A stretch of 64,000 nucleotides of DNA from Endomychus coccineus (Eukaryota > Arthropoda > Insecta > Coleoptera > Endomychidae): the NCBI GenBank assembly GCA_958510875.1, contig OY294068.1, forward strand, positions 29,306,297-29,370,296, read 5' to 3'. The position numbers and the translations under genes are program-made. Within the stretch, counting starts at the first letter, position 1, and the number at the start of each line of letters is the position of its first letter. Shown here piece by piece: positions 20,411-31,900 of this stretch. The notes below the pieces were generated by a model. That model made no database searches and was not told the DNA's origin. It worked only from the letters and a program-made list of their open reading frames with translations.

Positions 20411-21840
20411 CCTATAAATTCCGATTTTCCAAAACTATTTTATTTTTAGCATTAAATAATAATAAACTTTGTTTTAAGATATGGTTTGTTGAAACAACCA
20501 GATCATATTATTTATGTAATAAGGGTTTAGTACAGGTTATTTCCAATATTTAAAAACAAAATCATTCTTAGAAAATTAAAATTTCATGTACAATTAAAAT
20601 ATCCTAAAGTGAAGAACATCTAGGGGTTGCCAGATGTTTTCAATATTAAATGTAGCATGAGAAAGTTGAGGAATTTCTAAAATAAATATAAGACAATTCA
20701 CACTCCCTTCAAGCAGGATGATATGATACCATAGCTGATAGGGTCAAGAGGGTTGCAATAAGTCCACAAAAGTTTGGTAATAAAGGATATAATAAACCTG
20801 TCAAGATGAATAACCAATATAGGACGAGAAACTAATGGGTAGCTTTATGTACAATCTTAATGGTAACCATCTGGAGATGTTTTATGTACATTCAAATCAG
20901 TTAGTGATATTTAGAAAAGGACAGATAATCTTAGAAATTCCCACCGAAAATATTCTGAAGTAGATACATCAAGAGAAGAATCTTACTGCTTATTGGTCAA
21001 ACAATTCAGGAATCCTTTTCCGAATTGTAGATTGGTTCTTGAGAAAAAGGACGCATTACAAATACTAGGGATAATGCCTAAAACCTTCAGTTATATTTTT
21101 TAGCTTGAATTAGTCTCTTGAGAAATCACGTGACACTTAATTTCAATTAATTTAACTTGATAGTTTCTACAATGTTTTAGGTAAGAAGGGTCGATTTCGC
21201 TTAATCAGAATTGTTTTAGATTTTTGATGAAAGTAGTTGTTCTCAGTTTTTATTCAAGTTAAGTTCAATAATACTTTCAAATCATTTCATTCATTTTCGA
21301 TCCCTTAGGTTCATCCTGGTTGGGTATCAATTTAATAATCTTAGTTTTATTTCTCTTTTAGTTAATTTAGATTATCTAGGTAGTTTATTTGAATATAGAT
21401 TTTGATCTTAGTTGTTTATTCTTATTAGTAATAAAGTTAATCATAATATTCTTTTATTATCTTTAATTATCATACATTCTTTTATTATTATCATTATCAT
21501 TTAATTGTTGTTTTTATTATTAAATTGATTTTTTTTTACAAAATGGGACGTAATGTAAGTTTCAAGGTCTTACGTTATTCTTTTTTCTGTATCAGTGTAG
21601 ATATCTGTCTGATACATGCTCTAAAAATGCACTATATATCATACAGCAGTAAAACAATCTGGAAAGTAAATACCTCTCCTTTTGGATTTCTAGGCATTGT
21701 AAAATATGAATTTGACACACCTACAGATAGACATACTTGCTCTAAGATGCAGATCAACTTATACACCAACATGACCTATACCTCTGCCTTGGCTACGATA
21801 TCTCATAACATATGAGAATCTAGGAACAAGACTTTAATGT
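20411..21840. other. Intergenic, no gene recognised
   Basis: AT-rich DNA. The frame 21525-21815 has no recognisable domain and no splice-site context that makes it convincing. Confidence 0.4.
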
Positions 21841-22735
21841 ATGTGGTTCAAGCTAGATAATCAAACCGATAAAATTACAATGTTGTCTTTATTTTATCAC
21901 CAAATGAACAGGATCATGGTGATTTCTGAATCTTTCTCTAAAACTGGACCTTGTGCAGCAAAAAAAATTATCATGGGGAATTTCAATGTTCACAACTCCG
22001 CTTGGCTCAAGTTCGCAAATAAGACACAGGACGACAGGCTGTGACTTTCGCCATTTCCTGTCGTCTCGGATCCCTGAGATCAACTTTCATTATGCCAACA
22101 AAAGGCTAAAATCGATACTGGTGTTCCACATGGACCTATCTAGTTTCTGCTCCATATCAAAGATCTGTTGGAAGTGACATCATGTTCCGCCCACACCTTT
22201 GCGGATGATGATACACTTCATAGAACTTTCTCCCCTAGAGCCCCTATATCATCCAAAGAAGCCAGAGATATAAGACAGACAGGCCAATGCAATAAATGAA
22301 GATATGGCCATAACTTTTTAATGAAAATCTAATAATATAGTTGTTTAATGCAACTAAACTCAAGCTTAAAGGCGGATCCCACAATCCCAAATATGATAAT
22401 GTAATGGACAACCATCCCTATGAAGTCATCATAGACCTGCTTGGTGTCACCACCAACTGCACCCTTTCATGGTATGAACATGTGAGGTCCATCAAGGAAA
22501 CTGATTCTTAGAAATTCGGTTTTCTATTTCCTGCAAAGAGCTACTTAACACACCAGCAGCTCTTCTTGATCTACTAAGCACAGATTCCACCTGCCATGGA
22601 ATAGTGTTCCCATGTTTGGATTTCAGCACGCACACAATACCGAACCAGTATATTCTATTCATCTTAGAAAGGCCTCTCCCTTTTCTATAGATAGAAATAG
22701 AATTCATATTCTTTTCAAAGTTCTAACTTAAATTG
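21841..22735 (+). mobile_element. Degraded LINE: endonuclease tail plus RT pieces
   Basis: Plus-strand frames read KKIIMGNFNVHNSAWL (the GDFN block of the AP-like endonuclease), then from ~22118 GVPHGPI with FLLHIKDLL and AHTFADDDTLH (RT palm), then DLLGVTTNCTLSWYEHVRSI and LTPQQLFLIYKAQI-like thumb sequence, in several shifted frames. Part of the RT is deleted. It is non-functional. Confidence 0.75.
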
Positions 22736-23020
22736 ATAATTTAATTATGTTTCAATGTGAATGTTGTTGAGATAGTTAGGTAAGGAGTTAATTTAATTTA
22801 TCTCGCTGAACCTAGCAGATAATAATAACATATAAATAGCAGAATAGAATATAATATTTTGTTGAAGATGACAATTTCTTTTTTCATGTGGATCATAAAT
22901 ATTGCCACTAACAAAGGGCTTAAAGGGAAACCCATTGCTATGCCTACATTTTGACTATAACATTGATCACTTTGTAAATAATTTTAATTTAGACATAATT
23001 GATAAACATGTAGTACCTAC

Positions 23021-23252
23021 CTTAGTCAAAGTATAAAGGTCTGTTGGAGCCTCCCTTCTACTCTTTTTAAAATTTGAGTGCAAGCTGATTGGTGGTTTAT
23101 TTAATGTTATTGACGACGACATAATATTATGTTGTAACGTGCCGGCGACGAGCCGATGAGAGCAAGGCTGTGATTGGAGGAGACAGGTGACGTCACCCAG
23201 CGCGAGAAACGATGGTAGGGAGGCTCCAACAGACCTTTATACTTTGACTATG
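23021..23252. mobile_element. MITE (family C copy 1) with perfect 8-bp duplication
   Basis: 232 bp, termini CTTAGTCAAAGTATA and TATACTTTGACTATG. It is flanked by GTACCTAC exactly on both sides (23013-23020, 23253-23260). The centre is GC-rich (gtgccggcgacgagccgatg) and contains a short palindrome, ggtgacgtcaccc. Same family as 57434-57676. Confidence 0.85.
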
Positions 23253-23260
23253 GTACCTAC

Positions 23261-23707
23261 CTACATTAGTTTTCACTACCAGATTGAGATGAAAAATGGT
23301 TCAAATTAAGATAGCAAAAGATGCAAGTTCCATGCATTGAATTTATATAATAGGTGAATCTGCCAGCTCAACCGTGTAAAAAGGAAATTTTCCGTTTGAT
23401 TTTTTCAGTTTTCTTCTAATAACACAAGTTTCACGATAGATAATTCAAGTTTTTGACAAATTTCAATCTATGTTTGTTTCTTTTTACTGTAAACTCTTGT
23501 TGTTCTTTTAATAAATAAAAACTACATTAAAAGGGTTTCTTTCTTAGATAAAGATAATAATAAAAGAATGACTTTTATACATTTTAAGCAAGTTATATGT
23601 GTCTAACATCCACTTCATTTCACTATTTACATTTAAAACCAAATACATCCACTACACACAATGAAATGCAATTTCTTCCTTATAAATATCGCCCAGACAT
23701 GTATTTA
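23261..23707. other. DMAC2L downstream flank
   Basis: AT-rich sequence 3' of the minus-strand DMAC2L gene, probably its 3' UTR plus intergenic DNA. Nothing else is seen. Confidence 0.4.
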
Positions 23708-24277
23708 TTATTTGAACTTTACATCACAACTGGGTAAAACATTCTTTAAAGAAATAACCATATTGGTTTTGTCCTTAACATAAGGTAACCCAGAAAGATC
23801 TAGATTGCTAAGATCCAGATCTTTCAAATTGAGGAGTCCTTGGTCAGTTATATTCATACAATTTGTTATCTTCAAATATTTCAATGTTTTCTTCAAAGGA
23901 TATAAATCTTTCAGAGCTTTATCCTCCAAATACAAACAATTATGAAATATTATTTTTACTATGTGATTGCAACCAACAAAATGATTAAACCCATGGTGAC
24001 TTATACTTGAATTTGAAGCATCAACTTCTTTAATACAAAGTTTAGGACTATCTTTCTCATCTGGTAGGAGATTGTAGTCAGTTAAAAATTCAGAAGCGTT
24101 GGTCCATTTTACTGATGCACCATTCCTCAAAAGCCATTCGGCACATGTTCTATCTGGACCTAATTTATCTCTTCGTTCTTCATCAAGTGAATTAAATACA
24201 ATGTTCAACCATTCAAATGTCCTTTGCTGTTTGGTTAGAATACTATTTCTTGATAGTATTCTAGTTAGTGAATACAT
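23708..24277 (-). CDS. DMAC2L: DMAC2-like protein, mitochondrial (ATP synthase coupling factor B / subunit s)
   Basis: 189 residues in one exon, similar in length to vertebrate DMAC2L (ATP5S, ~200). The N-terminus (MYSLTRILSRNSILTKQQRT) is a plausible mitochondrial targeting peptide. Family blocks follow: FEWLNIVFNSLDEERRDKLG, GPDRTCAEWLLRNGASVKW, DYNLLP, then LRR-like repeats with ISHHGFNHFVGCNHI, LKYLKITNCMNITDQGL and a C-terminal LPSCDVKF. The family is mitochondrial and has been linked to ATP synthase coupling and, through its paralogue DMAC2, to complex I assembly. A splice-acceptor-like sequence (ccctaatcctacaaaacag) ends three bases before the ATG, so an upstream untranslated exon is likely. 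The gene lies just 62 bp after the BRK1 stop. Confidence 0.88.
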   Translation of the reverse strand: MYSLTRILSRNSILTKQQRTFEWLNIVFNSLDEERRDKLGPDRTCAEWLLRNGASVKWTNASEFLTDYNLLPDEKDSPKLCIKEVDASNSSISHHGFNHFVGCNHIVKIIFHNCLYLEDKALKDLYPLKKTLKYLKITNCMNITDQGLLNLKDLDLSNLDLSGLPYVKDKTNMVISLKNVLPSCDVKFK

Positions 24278-24339
24278 ATTCTGTTTTGTAGGATTAGGGA
24301 AAATATAAATATTAAAGAATTAGATTGATATTTCCAGTT

Positions 24340-24711
24340 TCATGTCAGAGTTTCACCTTTGGTTACCTGTAATATTATATTTAGATAAATATGATTTCAC
24401 CTGCAAACTGATGTATAACTTACACACGCTTCCAAATAATCAATTTTTCTTTCCAAAGTAGTTAGTTTTTCATTGAGAACTGCTAATTTTGAACGACAGG
24501 ATAAATCTACAATTAGGTACGTATGACGTAAAAGGAAATGACATTGGCCGAAAATAGTCATCTTCTATTTACACTTACCAAATGAGTTAAGAAAATCTGT
24601 AATTTTTTTGATACTGACAGTGATTATTTCTATATATTCTCTATTAGCCCAATCCTGTTGTATTTGTATTTGAATAGTTTCAGTGGGTCTTTGACTCTGA
24701 GTCCCAGACAT
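24340..24711 (-). CDS. BRK1: BRICK1 (HSPC300), WAVE/SCAR regulatory complex subunit
   Basis: Three exons on the minus strand: 24711-24579, 24506-24424 and 24366-24340; 80 residues, phases consistent, GT-AG borders. Exon 1 contains [19 protein letters not shown] and ITDFLNSF; exon 2 [20 protein letters not shown] with DYLEA; exon 3 just VTKGETLT and the stop. This is almost identical to the ~75-residue BRK1 known across eukaryotes, a coiled-coil subunit of the WAVE complex that drives Arp2/3 actin nucleation. It is too fragmented to appear as one long frame. It is divergently arranged with SKIC3 (1.2 kb apart, with a P-like element between). Confidence 0.93.
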
Positions 24712-24884
24712 CTTAACAAACAAACAAACGTAACCTATTATGCTTATTCGTAGGTTAATTATTCTATGCTATTATATGTTTATTGACAAAGAATTTATTC
24801 TATGATTAGTGAATAATGAATATGACGGAATGTCATTTGGATTAAAACCACTGATCTCTGTCATTCTAGTATCTAGGATTACAA

Positions 24885-25469
24885 CACGGTCGTACTACAG
24901 GTCTGAGGACTCGTATGTTTGACATGGGTCTCTTACGCGTCGCCAAACTCGTAGTTCCTCGCTCAGCCACTAGCTAGCGCTTGGATCGACGTGGTAAAGC
25001 GATTTCTTTCCGGAATCGCAAGCAGTGTTACTAAGTATTCTGATTTGAGAGAGGAATAGAACTGTTACTCTTGTCAAAATGTATTACTCACCTTAAAAAT
25101 AACTTTCCCTTTTTCGTTATACATGCTCGCATCACATAAAAGACCTCGTTAAAACGATTTCTATCCGGAATCGCAAGCATCCACTTTTATCGCATTTCCG
25201 CATCTGTCGGCACTTCAAAAACAGAAGTTTCTTGCTTTACACTTTTGTACCCCGTTTTGCATTTCGGCACAATGCACGGTTTCGTAATTTGTTTCTGAAA
25301 ACGCAGGTATTCCTTGTGTTTACAAGTCAACTGACAGTTGTCAGAGAATACTCGTAGACTACTGCGTCTCCCGTGACGTCTTTTGGTACTACGCGACAGT
25401 CGACGCTTAGCGGTCCCCCTTCTCACATAGGAAACAGCCCCGAGTTTCCAGCCAGCATGTACGACCGTG
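24885..25469 (-). mobile_element. P-like non-autonomous element with THAP zinc-finger remnant (family D copy 1)
   Basis: 585 bp, termini CACGGTCGTAC and GTACGACCGTG, flanked by GATTACAA (24877-24884) and GTTTACAA (25470-25477), an 8-bp duplication with one change. On the minus strand a frame at 25426-25187 reads CIVPKCKTGYKSVKQETSVF and EVPTDAEMR, the start of a C2CH THAP domain, then a stop and KWMLAIPDRNRF. THAP domains occur at the N-terminus of P transposases. The catalytic part is deleted. Confidence 0.75.
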
Positions 25470-25930
25470 GTTTACAAGGCCTTTTGAAATGTATTTTAAG
25501 AATAACAAAAAATTCATGAGATTCTTAGAAATAGAAACGTAACTTCAGCAGACTAGAGAATTTCGTCTTGATAGGTTGTTCATTCTGCTTTTTGACATTT
25601 AGTATTAATTTGAGAGAAGTTGGTATTCATTATTCATCTAACTTATCTTTGACTTTTAAATCTTAAAATAGGGTTTTGGTTTTTTCAAGGTCCGATTTAA
25701 ATTTGTTGTTGAACATAGTAGAATTTTTAATTTGAAGACACCGCGAGCACTTGTAATAAACACAAATGCAAATTATTCTTTTTAATTCTTCACCCACGAA
25801 TTGTTTATGTTCAATTCCAATAAGACATTTTGGATCAATTAAGCACCAATCAAACTTTGATCACGAAAGTCATATATAATGTTTTAAAATCATTTTTGAC
25901 CGTCAATGTATTTATTGAAGTAATTTTAAA

Positions 25931-28900
25931 ATGTCTGATGTAAAATCTATGTTAAAGGAGGCCCGAGAAGCCATAAAAAACAAAAACTTTGAGAGAACAA
26001 TAAAGATATGTAGGGTAAGTTAATTTTTCTTGCATATAAACCGTGCGATTACGTCCCGGCAAATTTGGATTTATGTACGGTAAAAAAAGCATACCGTTAC
26101 GTTCAGCCGCTCAGGAGTTAAATGCATGTCTTATAATTGTGTGAGTGAAGTTTTGGAGAAAACAACTAAATAAAATGGGAAGCTTATTAAGGAATTGCTG
26201 AAGACAGTTTTTTGAGACATAGAATTGTTCATTTCATCATATAATGAACATCAGACTAGATCCTTATTTAAACCCTCTCAGGAGCAGTATGCAGAAGATC
26301 CTAAAATTGAAAAAAAGATTCAACATATCTTTTGCTTCTGCAATAAACTTTGTGCAACAGAATTTTTTAAATTATGAATTATATCTGGTAGGATAATCTC
26401 AGATGCGTGAAGGAATTCACAGTAAGCGCAAGATAAACTTCAATATCATGTGCACTGAATCTTTTGAAAAATATAAAAATGTACTAGGTACCTTTCTGTA
26501 GAACTTCAAACATTTTGTTGTTATTCTACATTTAGGTTACATATTAGTTTGATATCTTCTTGAAATGAATTTTCTAAACATATTTTTGTCTTGATTCTGT
26601 TTTTGTTATGAAAAGCCCTTCTGTGCCATTTGATAATCTATATATATTTTGCTTGTTGTTTCAAGTTATGTTGAATCTCGATAGCATATTCATATCCAAT
26701 TCCACATAAATATCGGTTCAATGCCTTATGGTACGTTAGATAGTTTTTCATCTAGGTGGTTATTGGAAATTTGTTAGATCCCTAAGTTTGCATGCAAATT
26801 ATTCAATATAAAGCAAATGTTCTTTCTACTGATTATAACAAGAAAACAATGAATTTCAGAATGTTCTGGAACAAGATGAAGACAATTATTTTGCATTAGT
26901 TTTCATGGGTTTATCCTTACAAGAAATTGGGCCAGGTGAACTCAGTGAAGGAGCTTTCAAAAGAGCTATCGATATAGATCGAGGGAACTTATTGGCATGG
27001 AATGGTCTGGCTAATTATTATGAGAAATTAAATACTTCTGAAGCTAAATTAGAACTCATTAAAATTTACACATTCCTTATAGGCAGAGAAACGTAAGACC
27101 ATTAAATCCTTTTAATATACAATATACACAATCATATTCGTTAATTAATTAAAACATACTGTACTCATATTTTTAGTGTTGAAAAAAAGCTTGCTGAATA
27201 TTGCGAAAAATTATGTGACTTATATAAATACACAGATGTTGAAAGCATTTGTAGAGTTGTTTATGACAAAGTTGAGAATGGTAATTTTTCAGAGGCAACC
27301 GTTACTAGCAGTAGGACTTCTTTAGCAAACATTTTGAACAAATCAAACGAACTGTCTACTGATATTCTGGACCTAGTAAGTATTCAAGTATTCGCTGCAG
27401 TCAGTATCAATAAGTCCAGTCAACGAAGCGCCAAAATGACCAAAATCTCTTAATTAGTTCTACAAAATAAATTTCAATGAAACCTTCAATGGGTTAGTAA
27501 TGATGTCAGTAGAAAAAATAATTAAATGCGGGAGTTATCTGAGTAAACATGAAAAACAATTCCTTTCTTTGACATTGTACCGCTTATATTTAATTGAAAC
27601 ATTAAAAAAACCCAGATGTATACATTGAGCCCTTCTAAACAATTTTTGTTCCTTGAAATTTTTTTAACAAGTATATTTTCTGAGTTTAAGACATTTTTTC
27701 GCCACGGCAACAGAATTAAATTTTTAGTACATTAAAAAATTCTTAAAACAGGTTGAATTTATATGTATTATTATAAAATATTTCAAATCTATTTATTAAA
27801 ATCAGTTTTGAATGTTAAAAGATTTTTAAAGTGAAAGAGTAGAACATTTTTCCGGATTTTTTCGTATTTTTCAATGATTAGTGTGATAAAGGATATAGAA
27901 GGTCGAAATAATACTTTTTTATCAATAAATTTTCCAATAAACCATTTGTTTCAGTGTAATGAATAAAAAACACTATGAAAAGCTACACGTGTCGTCGCGA
28001 AAACATGTCTGTAACTCAAAACTTGAAAAAAATTCAAGAAACAAATTGCTTAGAAGACCTAATTTTCTTCTTTTTTTAATTCAATATAAAAGGGCTGTTT
28101 TATGTTCTTCCAGAAAAACTTGAACAAAACACACTTGAGAAAAGTATACTTTCACCTGAATTTTTTCTCTACTTTTACATTTGCCCTCCCCTACTTAACG
28201 AATTTACGAGTGGTCACATGTCGGAAAATAATCAATTTTCAGAAAATTTGGGACAGTATAAACACGTAATTTTGGGCCAAAAAAGGTTTCTTCAAAATTC
28301 ATTTTGTAGAACTCAAATATGAGGTGAAACCTCTCATTGACTGGACTAAATAGATTTATGGTTTATCCATATTTATGACGAGGTACGGGGTTATAACAAG
28401 TGATTCATCGGGTTTTAAAACTGTTATTTCCAACCTATGGATTCCATTTGTGGTGATTAGCTCTTGTAACGAAAGAAAACATCTCAAATTTTGAAATTAG
28501 TTCTTGTCGATGTCCTCGTGTCAGACCAGCCTTTATAAGCTGCCACTCGTCTCTCGATTCTAGCTACTAAACTGGCACTTTCGTAGTCGAATGATACAGC
28601 TAAACTGTATCAAGAATTGTTAAGTCATGATGTAGAATTTGTCACTTGACCAACTCAGGCCTGCTCTACTACTCGAAGCTGTTGTATTCAAATTTTATTG
28701 GCCTTTGAATAACATTTGAAATAACATTAGTAAGTATTAAGTCAAGCTTTCCACGTTACGCAGGAGATACTTCATCACTAAACGCATTGACACTTAATGG
28801 CGCCTCGCCGATAGCCCTATCCCCGAGAATAATGAAAACGAAACTTTGAGTTACAACTAATTTTTTTATTTAATCAGTTTTTTATTAGAATGATTGCGTT

Positions 28901-31900
28901 CGAATTTTGTTGAAGAATGATTATTGTTAGCCATTTTAATATAATTTTTCAAGAAACATGTTTTTGTTTGAATGGATGTATTGCATGTTGAACATTTATC
29001 AGGGCCGGATTTAGAGTGGTGGGGGCCGTGGGCACAAGTTTGATGGGGGCCCCTACGGTAGACGGTAATATTAAATGCCACAAAATATTTTTACAATGCC
29101 ATTGCATAAATATTAAATATACAATATTTCCTGCTTTTGTAATGTAAAATAAATAATTAAAATATGTGAACTCAAATTCTGCACAAATTTACTCAAAAAT
29201 TATGAATTTTTTACTATATCAACAAAATCGTCCTATCATTTTTGTTGAAATTCAAAAAAATTTTCAATATATTATACTTGGTGGGGGCCCGTGGGCAGCC
29301 GCCCACTTTGCCCACACCTAAATCCGCCCCTGACATCGATCAAGTGTTGTAAAAAATTGTTCGGTTTTTGGAATAACTCCTTTCAAAACTTGCCTTCGTT
29401 GACCAAAAACAAATAAATGTAGATTTGTATTGACTAGATAATTGATTGAAAATGAAAGAGGCCTGAATAGTTATCTCAAGAAATAGATCTGAAGGCTGTT
29501 CTAATGCTCCTTTAGTTAATTTTTTTAGATAGTCACCAACATTAAACCTTCGACAACAAGATCAACATCATCTTCAGCGACGACAAATGTTTTAAAGTGT
29601 TGCAATTGTTGATAAATAGTTTTTTTGAGGCTAACGCGATTTTATAGTCGATTGTTATGCAAAAAGTGACGCTGAAAACGATGGTGAAGTTAAAAATTGT
29701 CTAAAGTTTGTGCTATTGTTTATATCTGCATTGTAGTAGCAAAATTATCGAAAAATTTGTATTAGACAAAAACCATTTGAGATATTTGTATTAATTTTTG
29801 CATGGTGATAGATATTAACAAAACACAACGACTCATTTGCTTCTCTTTATAAACTGTTTTTAAAAAATAAATGGTGTTTTTTCCGAATGTATTTGCTTAA
29901 TCGTTTCGTAAAACACTAAATTTTGGTCATAGATTACTCCATATTTAGTATCAACAATATTTTCGAGTAAGTAAACAAATTAGGTCAATTGTTCATTAGG
30001 TTATAGACTTCCGATTTCAATAAAAATTAATCTAATTGGACTCAAATTGTACTATTGAGTTCAGATATCGCACCTGTATAGTGTAGGTACACTTTTTCCT
30101 TTGTTTACTTTCAACAACAACTTAGTGAACAATTTAAACATCTCTACGATAATGTCAGAGTATTTGGATGGTTTCGCAAAAACGCATATTTTGGTTCAAA
30201 ATTTATCGCAATCCGATTTGTAGAACCAGACTTATCGTAGCGGATGTGTTGTAGCCATGAATTTTGATTTTTTAAAACAAAACTTGACCTAATGTAAAGT
30301 GTAAAGCCATACTAGCTTATGTTCGAAATATGTTACTAGATTTTAGATTATATCGATAGATTGAACAATTTAAAAAACGTAGAAAACGACGCGGCTCTTG
30401 AAAACTACTAAGGCATCGCGCGTGTGTATAAGGATATGAGGTGTATAAAAGATGTAGTATTATGCAATTGACATGCTGCTTTTCTCGAGTTTTTAATACG
30501 ATTATCTCAAGAAGTTTTTGTTTCATTCACATTTTTCGACAATTTTACAAGTAAAACGTAGATATAAACAATAGCGCAAACTTTAGACAATTTTTAACTT
30601 CACCATCGTATTCAGCGCTACTTTTTGCTTAGAATCGACCATAAAATCGCATTAGTGTGGTGAAATATAAAATTTCGTTATAAATTATTTATAATTTAGA
30701 TTTAGATAAAAAAAATCATACAAGCTGAACCTCTTGATCGTGTCGGGTTCACCAAAAATTTTCCAAAGGCATGACATGGCACTTTATCTACCTGTTTGTT
30801 AACGAGAGTTTGTTATAACCCAGCATTTTTTGGTACATTCTTAATTGACATTTCCATTTTAGTATGAGGACATTTTAGCAAACCTGCTAGCCAATCAGGA
30901 AACACTTACTTCAGAATACTACTCTCAGTATTTAACTGTTTTATACAGACAGAAAAAGTTCGAAAAGTTATTAATTCAAGCCTTGAAGATGTTTGAACTA
31001 TTTCCTGAAGACACGATTTCGTTAAATTGGATATGCAAAAGTTATAATGAACTGTTTGTTGAAGATGATACTACGTCAATATTCGTTTTCTCAGATATCG
31101 AAAACATCTGCACCAGATTATTCAATGTTGAACCTCATTCGGCCATGGCTCTATTCACTCAGAGTATTATGCATTTTAAAGACAATAAATTGGCAGAAGC
31201 AAAGGATACACTAAAGACGGGTAATTATTTTTTTTAAATAAATCTTAAATTAATTTTGTAACTGTTATGAAAATAATGTGGACATAAAAACATGACTCAT
31301 CACAAACAATTTTACAACCCGAACATTCCCAGTTAGATCGTAAAAAAAATCAGGAATATGAATTTATATCAAAATCGAATAGATTCAGCCATTACGTGAT
31401 GAAAATCCGTTATAAACTTGAATAAAATAACGATTGAAAGTTTGATTTCCATTAATTTAATAAATTGATGTAACTAGTTTCGCCAACACCGTAGCTTCTT
31501 CAAACAGATATTACAAAGAACTGAGCAGCTTGTTACATTTATTTATTAAATTAGCGAAAATCTAACTTTTAATAGTTATTCTATAAGTGAATTTCTATCC
31601 CTGTAGTGGTTTCTTTACGACCTGGATTGCTGCACGCTTGGGTTCTATTGACAACTACCAATATGTCGCTACACACTTATATTGATGCAATCGACTCTGC
31701 TACTTGGGCTGATAAACTTTTACAATCTGTTGGCAAACCAAATGAAGTTCTTAGATTGAAAACTGATAAAATGCTCATCGAATCGCTGTCTAGATCTACG
31801 GAAGAAGAAGACTGGGCGAGGGTTACTGAACAGTTTGAGAGGGTAAGTGCTATCGACTTTTAATGGTACATACTGATACATAATACACACAACGTCAAAA

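Noticed and set aside
21525..21815. 96-residue plus-strand frame in intergenic DNA
   Set aside because: No recognisable motif, no codon or splice context, next to a LINE relic.
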